A stretch of DNA of 64,000 nucleotides from Streptomyces broussonetiae (GTDB lineage Bacteria; Actinomycetota; Actinomycetes; Streptomycetales; Streptomycetaceae): NCBI RefSeq assembly GCF_009796285.1, contig NZ_CP047020.1, positions 3,534,001 to 3,598,000 of the forward strand, written 5' to 3'. Each line of letters opens with the position of its first letter. Within the stretch, counting starts at the first letter, position 1. This document shows, piece by piece, positions 24,000 to 31,433 of the stretch. Both the position numbers and the translations under genes were made by a program. The notes below the pieces were generated by a model. That model saw nothing but the letters and a program-made list of their open reading frames with translations, made no database searches and was not told the DNA's origin.

Positions 24000-25973
24000 T
24001 CACTGGTGCAGCTGCGCCCGCGCGCGGCTCCACGCTCCATCGGCGAGCAGCCGCAGGCCGTTGAGGCCGACGATGACCGTGGAGCCCTCGTGTCCGGCCA
24101 CACCCAGCGGCAGGGGCAGGTGACCGGTCAGGTCCCAGACGACCAGGCCGGTGATGAACACCGCGGCGATCACCAGGTTCTGTACGACCAGGCGGCGGGC
24201 CTGACGGGAGAGAGCGATGACGGTCGGGACGGTGGCCAGCTCATCGCGCACGACGACGGCGTCGGCCGTCTCCAGAGCGAGGTCCGATCCGGCGCGGCCC
24301 ATGGCGACGCCGGTGTGGGCGGCGGCCAGTGCGGGAGCGTCGTTGACGCCGTCGCCGACCACCAGCACCTTCCGGCCGGCCTGCGCCAGCGCCTTGACCG
24401 CCGCGACCTTGTCCTGCGGAAGCAGTCCGGCACGCACGTCCGTGATCCCGACCTCGTCGGCGAGCCGGGTGGCGGCGCGCGGGTTGTCGCCCGTGACCAG
24501 CACCGGCGCGCTGCCGGTCAGACGCCCCAGCGCCGAGGTGGCGGCCGCGGCCTCCTCGCGCAGCCGGTCGGCGATGCCCAGCACCCCCACCGGACTGCCG
24601 TCGGCCGTGACCAGGACCGCGGTGCGGCCCTCCTCCTCCAGGCCGGTGGCGACGGCGAGGGCCCGGTGCGTGCCGGCCCCCAGCAGACGGGTGGGGCTGC
24701 CGACCGCGACCGCACGACCGGCCACGAGGGCGCTGACGCCGGTACCGGGAGCGGAGGTGAAACCCTCCACCAGGGGAACGTCCAGGTCACGGGTGCGGGC
24801 GGCATCCACGACGGCGCGGGCCAGCGGATGTTCGCTGGGGTGCTCGACCGCCGCCGCCAGCCGCAGAAGCTCATCCTCGCTCAGCCCGGAACCTGCCAGC
24901 GGGCGGATGTCCGTCACCCTCGGCGTGCCCTCGGTCAGGGTGCCCGTCTTGTCCAGCGCCACCGCGTCCACCTGGCCGAGCCGCTCCATGACCACGGCCG
25001 ACTTCACCAGCACGCCGTGACGTCCGGCATTGGCGATCGCCGACAGCAGCGGCGGCATGGTGGCGAGCACGACGGCACACGGAGAAGCGACGATCATGAA
25101 CGTCATCGCGCGCAGCAGCGTGGGTTGCAGTGCGGCGCCGAACAGCAGCGGCAGCGCGAACAGGGCGACCGTGGCCGCGACCATGCCCAGGGAGTAGCGC
25201 TGCTCGACCTTCTCGATGAACAGCTGGGTGGGCGCCTTGGTCTCGGAGGCCTCCTCGACCATGGCCACGATCCGGGCGATCACCGAGTCGGACGGGTCCC
25301 GCTCCACCTTCACACGCAGGGCGCCGGTGCCGTTCAGGGTGCCGGCGAACACCTCGTCGCCGGCCTCCTTGGCCACAGGCAGCGGCTCGCCCGTGATGGT
25401 CGCCTGATCCACGTCGCCGGCCCCGTCCAGCACCCGCCCATCGGCGCCGATCCGTTCACCGGGGCGCACCAGGATCGTGTCTCCGGCGCGCAGTTCCTCG
25501 GTGGGCACGCTCTCCTCGCCACCGTCGTCCCGCAGGCGGGTGGCCGTGGTGGGGGCGAGGTCGAGCAGACCGCGTACCGAGTCCGCGGTACGGGCGGTGG
25601 CGATCGCCTCCAGAGCACCTGAGGTGGCGAAGATGACGATCAGCAGCGCGCCGTCCAGGACCTGCCCGATCGCCGCCGCCCCGAGCGCGGCGACGACCAT
25701 GAGCAGGTCCACGTCCAGGGTCCTGTCCTTCAGGGCCTGCAGACCGGCCCAGCCGGGCTCCCAGCCGCCGGTGACGTAGACACCCGCGAACAGCGGCCCC
25801 CACGACCACGCGGGCCCGCCGGTCAGATACAGCGGCAGCGCGACCAGGAACAGCACCAGGGCGGCCGCCGCCCATCGGGCCTCGGACAGCGCGAGGATCC
25901 GCGTACGCCGCCGGGGCGCCACCGTCTCGTGGGCGGCGCCGGTCCCGGGCGGGCGGGTGAGGGTGGAAGACAT
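24000..25973 (-). CDS. P1B-4-type heavy-metal-translocating ATPase (CtpJ/CoaT-like)
   Basis: The 657-residue ATPase has the phosphorylation motif DKTGTLT, TGEPLPV, the hinge VVGDGVNDAPALA, and the ion-path motif SPC (VASPCAVVL) in place of CPC. A HEGST segment (AGHEGSTVIVG) lies near the C-terminus. SPC plus HEGGS/T marks the P1B-4 group, exporters of Co2+, Zn2+ or Fe2+ by family knowledge. There is no N-terminal heavy-metal domain, as usual for the group. The ATG at 25973 was chosen over the longer frame from 26045. It is divergent from an NmtR-like repressor, the same pairing known for mycobacterial ctpJ and nmtR, so Co/Ni inducibility is likely. Confidence 0.92.
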   Translation of the reverse strand: MSSTLTRPPGTGAAHETVAPRRRTRILALSEARWAAAALVLFLVALPLYLTGGPAWSWGPLFAGVYVTGGWEPGWAGLQALKDRTLDVDLLMVVAALGAAAIGQVLDGALLIVIFATSGALEAIATARTADSVRGLLDLAPTTATRLRDDGGEESVPTEELRAGDTILVRPGERIGADGRVLDGAGDVDQATITGEPLPVAKEAGDEVFAGTLNGTGALRVKVERDPSDSVIARIVAMVEEASETKAPTQLFIEKVEQRYSLGMVAATVALFALPLLFGAALQPTLLRAMTFMIVASPCAVVLATMPPLLSAIANAGRHGVLVKSAVVMERLGQVDAVALDKTGTLTEGTPRVTDIRPLAGSGLSEDELLRLAAAVEHPSEHPLARAVVDAARTRDLDVPLVEGFTSAPGTGVSALVAGRAVAVGSPTRLLGAGTHRALAVATGLEEEGRTAVLVTADGSPVGVLGIADRLREEAAAATSALGRLTGSAPVLVTGDNPRAATRLADEVGITDVRAGLLPQDKVAAVKALAQAGRKVLVVGDGVNDAPALAAAHTGVAMGRAGSDLALETADAVVVRDELATVPTVIALSRQARRLVVQNLVIAAVFITGLVVWDLTGHLPLPLGVAGHEGSTVIVGLNGLRLLADGAWSRARAQLHQ

Positions 25974-26033
25974 GGGAGCAAGGTCCTTCGCAGGTCGGGG
26001 CGCGACGGGTCGCCACCACCGTAACAGGAACAA

Positions 26034-26057
26034 ATGAAGAGTCATTCATGTGTTCAT
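26034..26057. promoter_or_regulatory. Candidate NmtR-like operator between divergent genes
   Basis: ATGAA (26034-26038) and TTCAT (26045-26049) form an inverted repeat, and a second TTCAT follows at 26053-26057. The A/T-rich block stands out in the 107-base divergent intergenic region and fits ArsR/SmtB-family operator design. Confidence 0.5.
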
Positions 26058-26080
26058 GCGTGGTGCCGTAGCATGGGCGC

Positions 26081-26482
26081 ATGGGTCATGGAGCCGCACC
26101 GCCGACCGGAAGCGTCCCGCGCAAACACCTGGACGCCGCCAGTGCCGCCAAGGTCGCCACCACCCTCCAGGCGCTGGCGACACCCTCGCGGCTGCTGATC
26201 CTCGCGCGGCTGCGCGAGGGCCCTCTTCCGGCAACCGAACTGGCGGCGGAAGTCGAGATGGAGCAGTCCGCCTGTTCCCACCAACTGCGCCTGCTGCGCA
26301 ACCTCGGCCTCGTCGTCGGCACCCGTAAAGGCCGATCGGTGGTGTACTCCCTCTACGACAACCACGTGGCCGAACTCCTCGACCAGGCCCTCTACCACGT
26401 CGAACACCTCCGCCTCGGCCTGAGCGACGCCCCCGCCACCGAAGACGCGGAGCCGGAGCCGGTGGCCGCTCCGAACGCCTAG
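26081..26482 (+). CDS. ArsR/SmtB-family metal sensor, NmtR-like
   Basis: The 133-residue winged-helix repressor closely follows mycobacterial NmtR. It has the N-terminal MGHG with its His ligand, LQALATPSRLLIL, the recognition region MEQSACSHQLRLLRNLGLV, and the alpha-5 metal site with Asp-x-His and His-x2-His (SLYDNHVAELL, ALYHVEHLRLGL). By analogy it binds Ni2+ or Co2+ and releases DNA, derepressing the divergent P1B-4 ATPase. The acidic C-terminal extension of about 18 residues is not in NmtR. The start matches the conserved MGHG; no clear ribosome site is visible, so the transcript may be nearly leaderless. Confidence 0.9.
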   Translation: MGHGAAPPTGSVPRKHLDAASAAKVATTLQALATPSRLLILARLREGPLPATELAAEVEMEQSACSHQLRLLRNLGLVVGTRKGRSVVYSLYDNHVAELLDQALYHVEHLRLGLSDAPATEDAEPEPVAAPNA

Positions 26483-27068
26483 CCGCGATCAGCGCTGCGC
26501 CGCCTGCTGAGGCGCGTGGCGATCGGAAGCGCCGCGACCAGGCCGCTGAGCAGGATCGCGGCGAACGCGCCGAGGATCGCGGGTTGGTCGGCGAAGGCAG
26601 GCCGATCGCGGCCAGGGCGGGTCCGACGTTGCGTGCCGCGCTCACGCCTCCCATGGTGGTCCGGCGTGTCATCGGTCCGGTGGCCAGCAGTGTTCCGACG
26701 GCGAAGGCGAACGCCGCGAGCAGGAAACCCGCGAGCAGTGCGAGTGAGCCGAAGAGGGCGACGACGTCGTGCCGGCCGCCCAGCAGCATGCCCACCAGCA
26801 CGATCAGGAAGGTGACGTCGGAGACTGCTGCTGTCGTGGTGTGCCACGCCTGTGCGGTGGGTTCGGCGTAGCGGCGCAGGAGCAGGCCGACGGCGGACGG
26901 GACGAGTTGCGGGAGCCCACCGCACCAGTGCGCCCACGTCGAGGGAGGCCTTGGTACCGATGTCGGCGGCGGTGAGGACGGCGTTGACGGTGGGGCGAAG
27001 GTGAGGCTGCCGACGGAGGCGAGCAGTACCTGCATCGCCGCGCCCGCGACGACGTCGCCCTGCTGCAC
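26479..27068 (-). pseudogene. Decayed BASS-family (bile acid:Na+ symporter-like) transporter
   Basis: The C-terminal half of a bile-acid:sodium-symporter-family protein can be followed only by changing frame several times. The pieces are GDVVAGAAMQVLLASVGS, then TVNAVLTAADIGTKASLDVG, then VGLLLRRYAEPTAQAWH to SAARNVGPALAAIGL, then FADQPAILGAFAAILLSG and the terminal ATRLSRRRS. The N-terminal half is absent. It sits directly after a DyP peroxidase remnant on the same strand. Its last bases overlap the end of the NmtR-like gene. Confidence 0.7.
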
Positions 27069-27083
27069 ACGCTTCCCCGCCGG

Positions 27084-27319
27084 TCAGTCGCGAAGCTCCC
27101 CGAGCCGGCGCAGGGCGCTCGTGCTCGGCATGAAGCCGTACTCGCCCCTCGGGTGACGACGAAGCGCGGCAGCGTAGCGAGGCGGCGCCTCACCGGCCGT
27201 CGGGGAATGGTGTAGCCGGCCTCCCCGTCGGCGGCTCCGACGACCGGGTCCCTCGAGCTGCCGGCCCCGAAGAAGACTCCGTCGTTCATCCACTCCGACT
27301 GGACGAACTCGAACTGCCG
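27084..27319 (-). pseudogene. C-terminal remnant of a DyP-type peroxidase
   Basis: The minus strand encodes RQFEFVQSEWMNDGVFFG, then IPRRPVRRRL and, after a frameshift near 27140, RGEYGFMPSTSALRRLGEL. This aligns with the last 80 residues of the intact DyP peroxidase at 35828 (RQFEFVKSQWFNDGNFTG, IPQRPVRRRL, RGGEYLFLPSLSALRWMADL). The first three quarters of the gene are missing. It shows that another, diverged DyP gene once lay in this region. Confidence 0.7.
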
Positions 27320-27520
27320 GCCTGGTCGAACTCGTCGGTGTCGCCACGCTCGCCACGCCCGTCTGCACGCCCCTGAACCCCCTACTGAACCCCCTACCCG
27401 CACGCCCGAGTACGACCGGCTCGACCGCCTGCGCCGCTCAGAGCAGTGCGGCGCGCAGATGACGACGGCCGCAACTGCGACCGGCTGACGCCGAAGCGGT
27501 CCCGGCGGCCCGGGGTCGGC

Positions 27521-28348
27521 TCAGGCGCCGGCGGCCGTGACGATGGCGTCCGTGGCGAAGCCGAGCAGCAGGCCGAGCAGGATGCACCAGGTGGTGAGTG
27601 TCTTCAGCCCGGCCTTGCGGGCGACGGCCAGCAGCTCGATGACCACGTAGAGGATCGAGCCGGCGGCGAGGCCGAGGAAGGCGATCGAGAGGGTGTCGTC
27701 GACCAGGTGCTGGCCGACGAGCGTGCCGAGGAAGGTGGGGCCGCCGCCTATCAGGCCGAGCCACAGCAGCGTGAGCCAGGACGGGCGTTCGCCCTCGGCG
27801 GCGAGCGGGGCGACGATGCCGAAGCCCTCGGTGGCGTTGTGCAGGCCGAACCCGATGATCAACAGGACGGCGAGGGAGAGTTCGCCCTTGGCGGCGGAGT
27901 TGCCGATCGCCAGGCCCTCGGCGAAGTTGTGCAGGCCGATACCGGTGGCGATCATCAGCGCGAGCGAGCCCGCCTGGCTGCGGGTCTTGAGGGCCGGCTC
28001 GGTGGTGGTGGCGGCGCCGGGTCCCGCGGGGCGTGCGGCGGCGGTCCGACGGCGGGCCATCCAGGTGTCGTAGTGCACGAGCCCGGCCAGCCCGATGGTC
28101 AGCCCCACGGCCAGGGTGCCGCCCTTGGAGGCGACCGAGCCCCACTCGTGCTTGCCGAGCGCCTCGTCGACCGGCTCCCAGGCGTGTGCCAGCACGTCCC
28201 ACACGAGGAAGACCAGGATGCCGATGGCAACGGCGTTCAGGCCCGCCTTGAGGCGAGGAGTCGGCGAACGCAGGCGGCCGATGGGGAGGCCGAGATAGAT
28301 GGTGAAACCTGCGATGGCGCCGAGCAGGGCGATGTTCGCGCTGGACAT
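27521..28348 (-). CDS. ZIP-family divalent metal transporter
   Basis: The 275-residue membrane protein has eight probable helices and the two ZIP binuclear-site motifs, GIGLHNFAEGLAIG (helix 4) and GFGLHNATEGFGI (helix 5). A variable cytoplasmic loop lies between helices 3 and 4 (ARRRTAAARPAGPGAATTTE). Family knowledge: uptake of Zn2+, Fe2+ or Mn2+ into the cytoplasm. The ATG at 28348 has GGAGAA ahead. A candidate DtxR/DmdR-type box lies at 28390-28412, suggesting repression by iron or manganese. It is not in an operon. Confidence 0.92.
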   Translation of the reverse strand: MSSANIALLGAIAGFTIYLGLPIGRLRSPTPRLKAGLNAVAIGILVFLVWDVLAHAWEPVDEALGKHEWGSVASKGGTLAVGLTIGLAGLVHYDTWMARRRTAAARPAGPGAATTTEPALKTRSQAGSLALMIATGIGLHNFAEGLAIGNSAAKGELSLAVLLIIGFGLHNATEGFGIVAPLAAEGERPSWLTLLWLGLIGGGPTFLGTLVGQHLVDDTLSIAFLGLAAGSILYVVIELLAVARKAGLKTLTTWCILLGLLLGFATDAIVTAAGA

Positions 28349-28389
28349 GGGGATTCTCCGGTCTGACGTGCGGGGACGCACCCAGAAGC

Positions 28390-28412
28390 TAAGGCAGGGA
28401 AGGCTTACCTAA
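28390..28412 (-). promoter_or_regulatory. Candidate DtxR/DmdR (iron) box upstream of ZIP gene
   Basis: On the minus strand the site starts TTAGGTAAGCCT and ends CCCTGCCTTA, an imperfect palindrome. The left half matches the TTAGGTTAG half of the actinobacterial iron box. It lies 42-64 bases upstream of the ATG at 28348. The right half is weaker. Confidence 0.4.
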
Positions 28413-28525
28413 CAACCGGAGAAGCGGGCCTTCAGGGAACCTTGGTCAAGCCGTTACGTGACGGTGCGCAGTGCCTGGACTTCCGCATCGGGCCAACTGC
28501 GATGAGGCGACGGAGAATTGGCCAC

Positions 28526-28864
28526 TCAAGGCCGTGGCGGCGCCCAACCGTTGCGAGGACTGCGCGCCCGAGTGCCGCGGCGCACCGCCCGGAGGACCAG
28601 GATCAGCACCGTGACCCAGAGCGCGCCGTCGAGAGTGTCCGCGATCATGATGACGGGGTGGGGTGCGACCAACAGGCTCGGCATCCTGGCACCGACCAGG
28701 CCCAGGCCCACGAGGAGGGGGAGCCACGCCCCGAAGAACCGCATGCCCTGGTCGGGACTCCTCCCTTTGCGGACCTCGGTCCGCTCCCACCACCGACTGG
28801 CGAGGCTCAAGAGGACCAGCACGCACCCCATGGCAACCACGGACCAGTCCATGAACCGCAGCAT
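28526..28864 (-). CDS. Small membrane protein of unknown function
   Basis: The 112-residue product has an N-terminal hydrophobic helix (DWSVVAMGCVLVLLSL), a second (WLPLLVGLGLVGARM), and a third near residues 74-95 (TLDGALWVTVLILVL), followed by a positively charged tail. The ATG at 28864 has a clear ribosome site (GAAGGAG). No family is recognised. It lies between the ZIP transporter and the arsenic cluster on the same strand as both minus-strand neighbours, but with gaps too large to claim an operon. Confidence 0.6.
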   Translation of the reverse strand: MLRFMDWSVVAMGCVLVLLSLASRWWERTEVRKGRSPDQGMRFFGAWLPLLVGLGLVGARMPSLLVAPHPVIMIADTLDGALWVTVLILVLRAVRRGTRARSPRNGWAPPRP

Positions 28865-28950
28865 CACAACTCCTTCATCAGGAGGATGATGCGCCCACGG
28901 GTGATCACGGTCAAGGTGACCACTCCAGTACGACCGAAGCAGCCACCGCT

Positions 28951-29430
28951 TCATGTCCGCCTGCCGCAGCCGCAAGCGGTCGCGGCAGGGGCCGCTTCGC
29001 CGGTCGGACTGCTGCAGCAGACGTCACCGGTGGCGTTGGGGTCGGCGCTCTTGCCGAGGGTGCCTGCGTCGCCCTTCACCACATAGACCTCCCACGGTTC
29101 CCGCCCGGGTCCGTGCACCCAGACCTTGTCCTGGAGGGCGTAGCAGCAGGACGTGTCGCCCTCCTCGAAGGTGGCCAGGCCGGCGTCCTTGAGCCGGGTG
29201 GTGGCGGCGTTCACCTGCTCTGTCGATTCCACCTCCACTCCGAGGTGATCGAGGCGGGTCTCCTGTCCGGGCTCACCTTCGATGAGCACGAGCTTCAGCG
29301 GGGGCTCCGCGATGGCGAAGTTGGCGTAGCCCACACGCCGCTTGGCCGGTTCGGTGCCGAAGAGCTTTGAGTAGAAGGCGATCGACGCTTCAAGGTCGCT
29401 GACGCGCAGGGCGAGCTGAGCACGGGACAT
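28951..29430 (-). CDS. arsI: ArsI/CadI-family VOC metalloenzyme
   Basis: The 159-residue member of the ArsI/CadI group belongs to the vicinal-oxygen-chelate fold. Family knowledge: ArsI is an Fe(II)-dependent C-As lyase that demethylates trivalent methylarsenicals; CadI is a cadmium-induced relative. The thiol pair (DTSCCYALQDKVWV), His and Glu ligands (RLDHLGVEV, EPWEVYVV), and a Cys-rich tail (GDVCCSSP, ACGCGR) are present. It is divergent from arsR across a 78-base region with a candidate operator. Context argues for the arsenic enzyme; CadI remains possible. Confidence 0.85.
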   Translation of the reverse strand: MSRAQLALRVSDLEASIAFYSKLFGTEPAKRRVGYANFAIAEPPLKLVLIEGEPGQETRLDHLGVEVESTEQVNAATTRLKDAGLATFEEGDTSCCYALQDKVWVHGPGREPWEVYVVKGDAGTLGKSADPNATGDVCCSSPTGEAAPAATACGCGRRT

Positions 29431-29447
29431 GAACGACTCCCATCTGC

Positions 29448-29471
29448 TTGCATTGATGTCCGTCTATGCAA
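29448..29471. promoter_or_regulatory. Candidate ArsR operator between arsI and arsR
   Basis: TTGCAT (29448-29453) and ATGCAA (29466-29471) form a perfect inverted repeat with a 12-base centre. It sits in the middle of the divergent promoter region, well placed to control both directions. Confidence 0.5.
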
Positions 29472-29508
29472 CCTTGCGCACTGGATCGAGAAACGTCAAT
29501 ATAGAAGC

Positions 29509-29889
29509 ATGTCAAAGCAAGAGCTGGTGGTGCTCGGGCAGGACGATCAGTCCGGCGCCTGCTGCCCTGGACTGGTGGCGGCGCCTGTCGACGAGAACCA
29601 GGCGGCCGAGCTGTCGAGGATGTTCAAAGCCCTGGGCGACCCGGTTCGGCTGCGACTGCTGTCCATGATCGCCTCGCGGGCGGGCGGTGAGGTCTGCGTG
29701 TGCGACCTGACCCCGGCTTTCGACCTGTCCCAGCCGACGATCTCCCACCACCTCAAGCTGCTTCGGCAGGCGGGCCTGATCGACTGCGAGCGTCGCGGCA
29801 CATGGGTCTACTACTGGGTGCTGCCTGCCACGCTCGACCGGCTTTCAGCGTTCCTGACGACCACGCAGACGGCAGAGGGCCACGCGTGA
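29509..29889 (+). CDS. arsR: ArsR-family arsenite-responsive repressor
   Basis: The 126-residue winged-helix repressor has the arsenic-binding CxC motif in helix 3 (VCVCDLTPAF) and the helix-turn-helix LSQPTISHHLKLLRQAGLI. A further cysteine pair near the N-terminus (GACCPG) may contribute to arsenite sensing. Its stop codon overlaps the GTG start of the aquaporin gene (GTGA), so the two are translationally coupled. It probably autoregulates the arsR-aquaporin-arsC unit and the divergent arsI through the repeat at 29448-29471. Confidence 0.93.
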   Translation: MSKQELVVLGQDDQSGACCPGLVAAPVDENQAAELSRMFKALGDPVRLRLLSMIASRAGGEVCVCDLTPAFDLSQPTISHHLKLLRQAGLIDCERRGTWVYYWVLPATLDRLSAFLTTTQTAEGHA

Positions 29890-30629
29890 GCGCCTCCCTG
29901 GGGCGGCGGGCCCTCGCTGAGCTTGTCGGTTCGGCGGCCCTGGTCGCGGTGGTGGTCGGCTCCGGGATCCAGGCCACCGAGCTGACCCAGGACACCGGCG
30001 TGCAACTGCTGGCCAACTCGCTGGCCACCGTCCTGGGACTCGGCGTACTGATCGCCCTCCTCGGGCCGGTCTCCGGTGCGCACTTCAACCCCGTCGTCAC
30101 GCTCGCGGCCTGGTTCACCGACCGGCACACCGGCGAAGGACCGAACGGCCGAGACATCGCGGCGTACCTGCCGGCCCAGACCATCGGAGCCATCGGCGGC
30201 GCGATCCTCGCTGATGCCATGTTCGCCAAACCGCTCGTGCACTGGTCCACCCACGACCGCTCCGCCGGCCACCTGTGGCTGGGCGAACTCGTGGCAACGA
30301 CCGGCCTCATCCTGCTGGTCTTCGGCCTCGGCCGCACCGGACGTGCCCACTTCACCCCCGTGGCCGTGGCGTCCTACATCGGGGCGGCGTACTGGTTCAC
30401 GTCCTCCACGTCGTTCGCCAACCCGGCCGTCACCATCGGCCGCGCCTTCACCGACACGTTCGCCGGCATCGCGCCCGCCTCGGTCAGCCCGTTCATTGCG
30501 GCACAGAGTGCCGGTGCCGCGCTCGGCCTGGGCCTGCTGATCGCCCTGTTCGGGCGTACGGAACCGGTGCGCACCACTCGTACCCCTGCCGTGGACGAAC
30601 CCGAACTCGCCGCATCCACGCACCCCTGA
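29886..30629 (+). CDS. Aquaporin/glycerol-facilitator-family channel (AqpS-like, arsenic cluster)
   Basis: The 247-residue MIP channel has six helices. The NPA boxes read HFNPVVT (first box altered to NPV) and FANPAVT. It starts at the GTG overlapping the arsR stop. Family knowledge: in Sinorhizobium meliloti an ars operon carries the aquaglyceroporin AqpS instead of an ArsB pump; arsenite made by ArsC leaves through the channel down its gradient. The same logic is likely here because no arsB or acr3 gene is visible. The C-terminus ends in a short charged tail. The altered first NPA box may affect selectivity. Confidence 0.9.
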   Translation: MSASLGRRALAELVGSAALVAVVVGSGIQATELTQDTGVQLLANSLATVLGLGVLIALLGPVSGAHFNPVVTLAAWFTDRHTGEGPNGRDIAAYLPAQTIGAIGGAILADAMFAKPLVHWSTHDRSAGHLWLGELVATTGLILLVFGLGRTGRAHFTPVAVASYIGAAYWFTSSTSFANPAVTIGRAFTDTFAGIAPASVSPFIAAQSAGAALGLGLLIALFGRTEPVRTTRTPAVDEPELAASTHP

Positions 30630-30656
30630 ACTGCCGCCCCAGGAAAGACATCCGCC

Positions 30657-31076
30657 ATGCCCCCTCCCACCGAGCGTCCGTCCGTGCTGTTCGTCTGCGT
30701 CCACAACGCCGGGCGCTCCCAAATGGCCGCCGCGTTCCTCACCCGTCTCGCGGGCGACCGGGTACAGGTCCGCTCCGCCGGATCCGCACCCGCCGACACG
30801 GTCAACCCGGCTGTCGTCGAAGCGATGTCGGAGGCGGGCATCGACATCTCCGCCGAGGTGCCCAAGGTGCTCACGGTCGAAGCCGTCCAGGCCTCGGACA
30901 TCGTCATCACGATGGGCTGCGGCGACACCTGCCCGGTCTTCCCCGGCAAGCGATACCTCGACTGGAAGCTCCCCGACCCGGCCGGACAGGGAGTCGACGC
31001 CATCCGCCCCATCCGCGACGCGATCGAAAAGCACATCCGCGGACTGCTCGACGAGATCACGCCCGGCCAAGCCTGA
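30657..31076 (+). CDS. arsC: Arsenate reductase, low-molecular-weight phosphatase type
   Basis: The 139-residue ArsC of the LMW-PTPase fold has the P-loop with its catalytic Cys (VCVHNAGRSQMAAAF) and the later Cys motif MGCGDTCPVFPGK. It reduces arsenate to arsenite with thioredoxin or mycothiol/mycoredoxin as donor; which one cannot be told. A good ribosome site (AGGAAAG) precedes the ATG. It follows the aquaporin by 27 bases in the same operon. Length and motif spacing are normal. Confidence 0.95.
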   Translation: MPPPTERPSVLFVCVHNAGRSQMAAAFLTRLAGDRVQVRSAGSAPADTVNPAVVEAMSEAGIDISAEVPKVLTVEAVQASDIVITMGCGDTCPVFPGKRYLDWKLPDPAGQGVDAIRPIRDAIEKHIRGLLDEITPGQA

Positions 31077-31202
31077 GTGCGGCGACCGGAGGCCGCATCG
31101 TGGCCGCGGCCCCCATGCCTTTGTACCCGGCCGCGTCGGGCATGTGCCCGGCCGCGTCGGGCACTTACATGCAGCGACGGACTCACGTCCCTCCCAAGAC
31201 CC

Positions 31203-31236
31203 GCGAGCCCCCTTCCGCCGGGGAAGGGGGCTCGCG
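31203..31236. terminator. Hairpin terminator of junction module 1
   Basis: GCGAGCCCCCTTCC (from 31203) pairs with the GGGAAGGGGGCTCGC arm ending by 31236. It is the same hairpin type that precedes the small ORF at 35409 and 40929. It also terminates the ars operon, about 125 bases downstream of arsC. Confidence 0.7.
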
Positions 31237-31272
31237 AGGGCCATGCGGTCGCGCACGGGCGGGAGCCGATCC

Positions 31273-31393
31273 TCAGGCCCGCTCCACCTCGGAGACGGTG
31301 CTCGAGGAACGCCCGGGGCCCGGCAGCGGCGTCCGAGAGGACGCCGACGGCTGCGACCCGCGAGAGCGCAGAGCGCCGGTGGCGGCGAGCACA
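31273..31393 (-). pseudogene. C-terminal remnant of the small ORF that follows the radical SAM gene (module 1)
   Basis: The minus strand encodes a stretch matching the end of the 61-residue protein at 40992: AASRTPLPGPG-like residues (SSRTPLPGPG) and a terminal VSEVERA against VSEVEWV. The N-terminal half and the start are missing. It has the same distance to the terminator as in the two other copies. The rest of the stretch 31077-31433 has no gene. Confidence 0.6.
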
Positions 31394-31433
31394 TGGCCTC
31401 AGCGGCAGCAGCCTCTTGCCGGACGGCGGACGG

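Noticed and set aside
27438..28202. 254-codon minus-strand frame over the ZIP gene
   Set aside because: Arg/Gly/His-rich shadow in another frame; the ZIP protein with its two HNxxEG motifs is in the correct frame.
31140..31175. Third copy of the 15-bp direct repeat of the IS element
   Set aside because: Only GCGTCGGGCACT matches, and it belongs to junction module 1 at the same distance from its hairpin as in module 2; there is no adjoining inverted repeat, so no second IS insertion.
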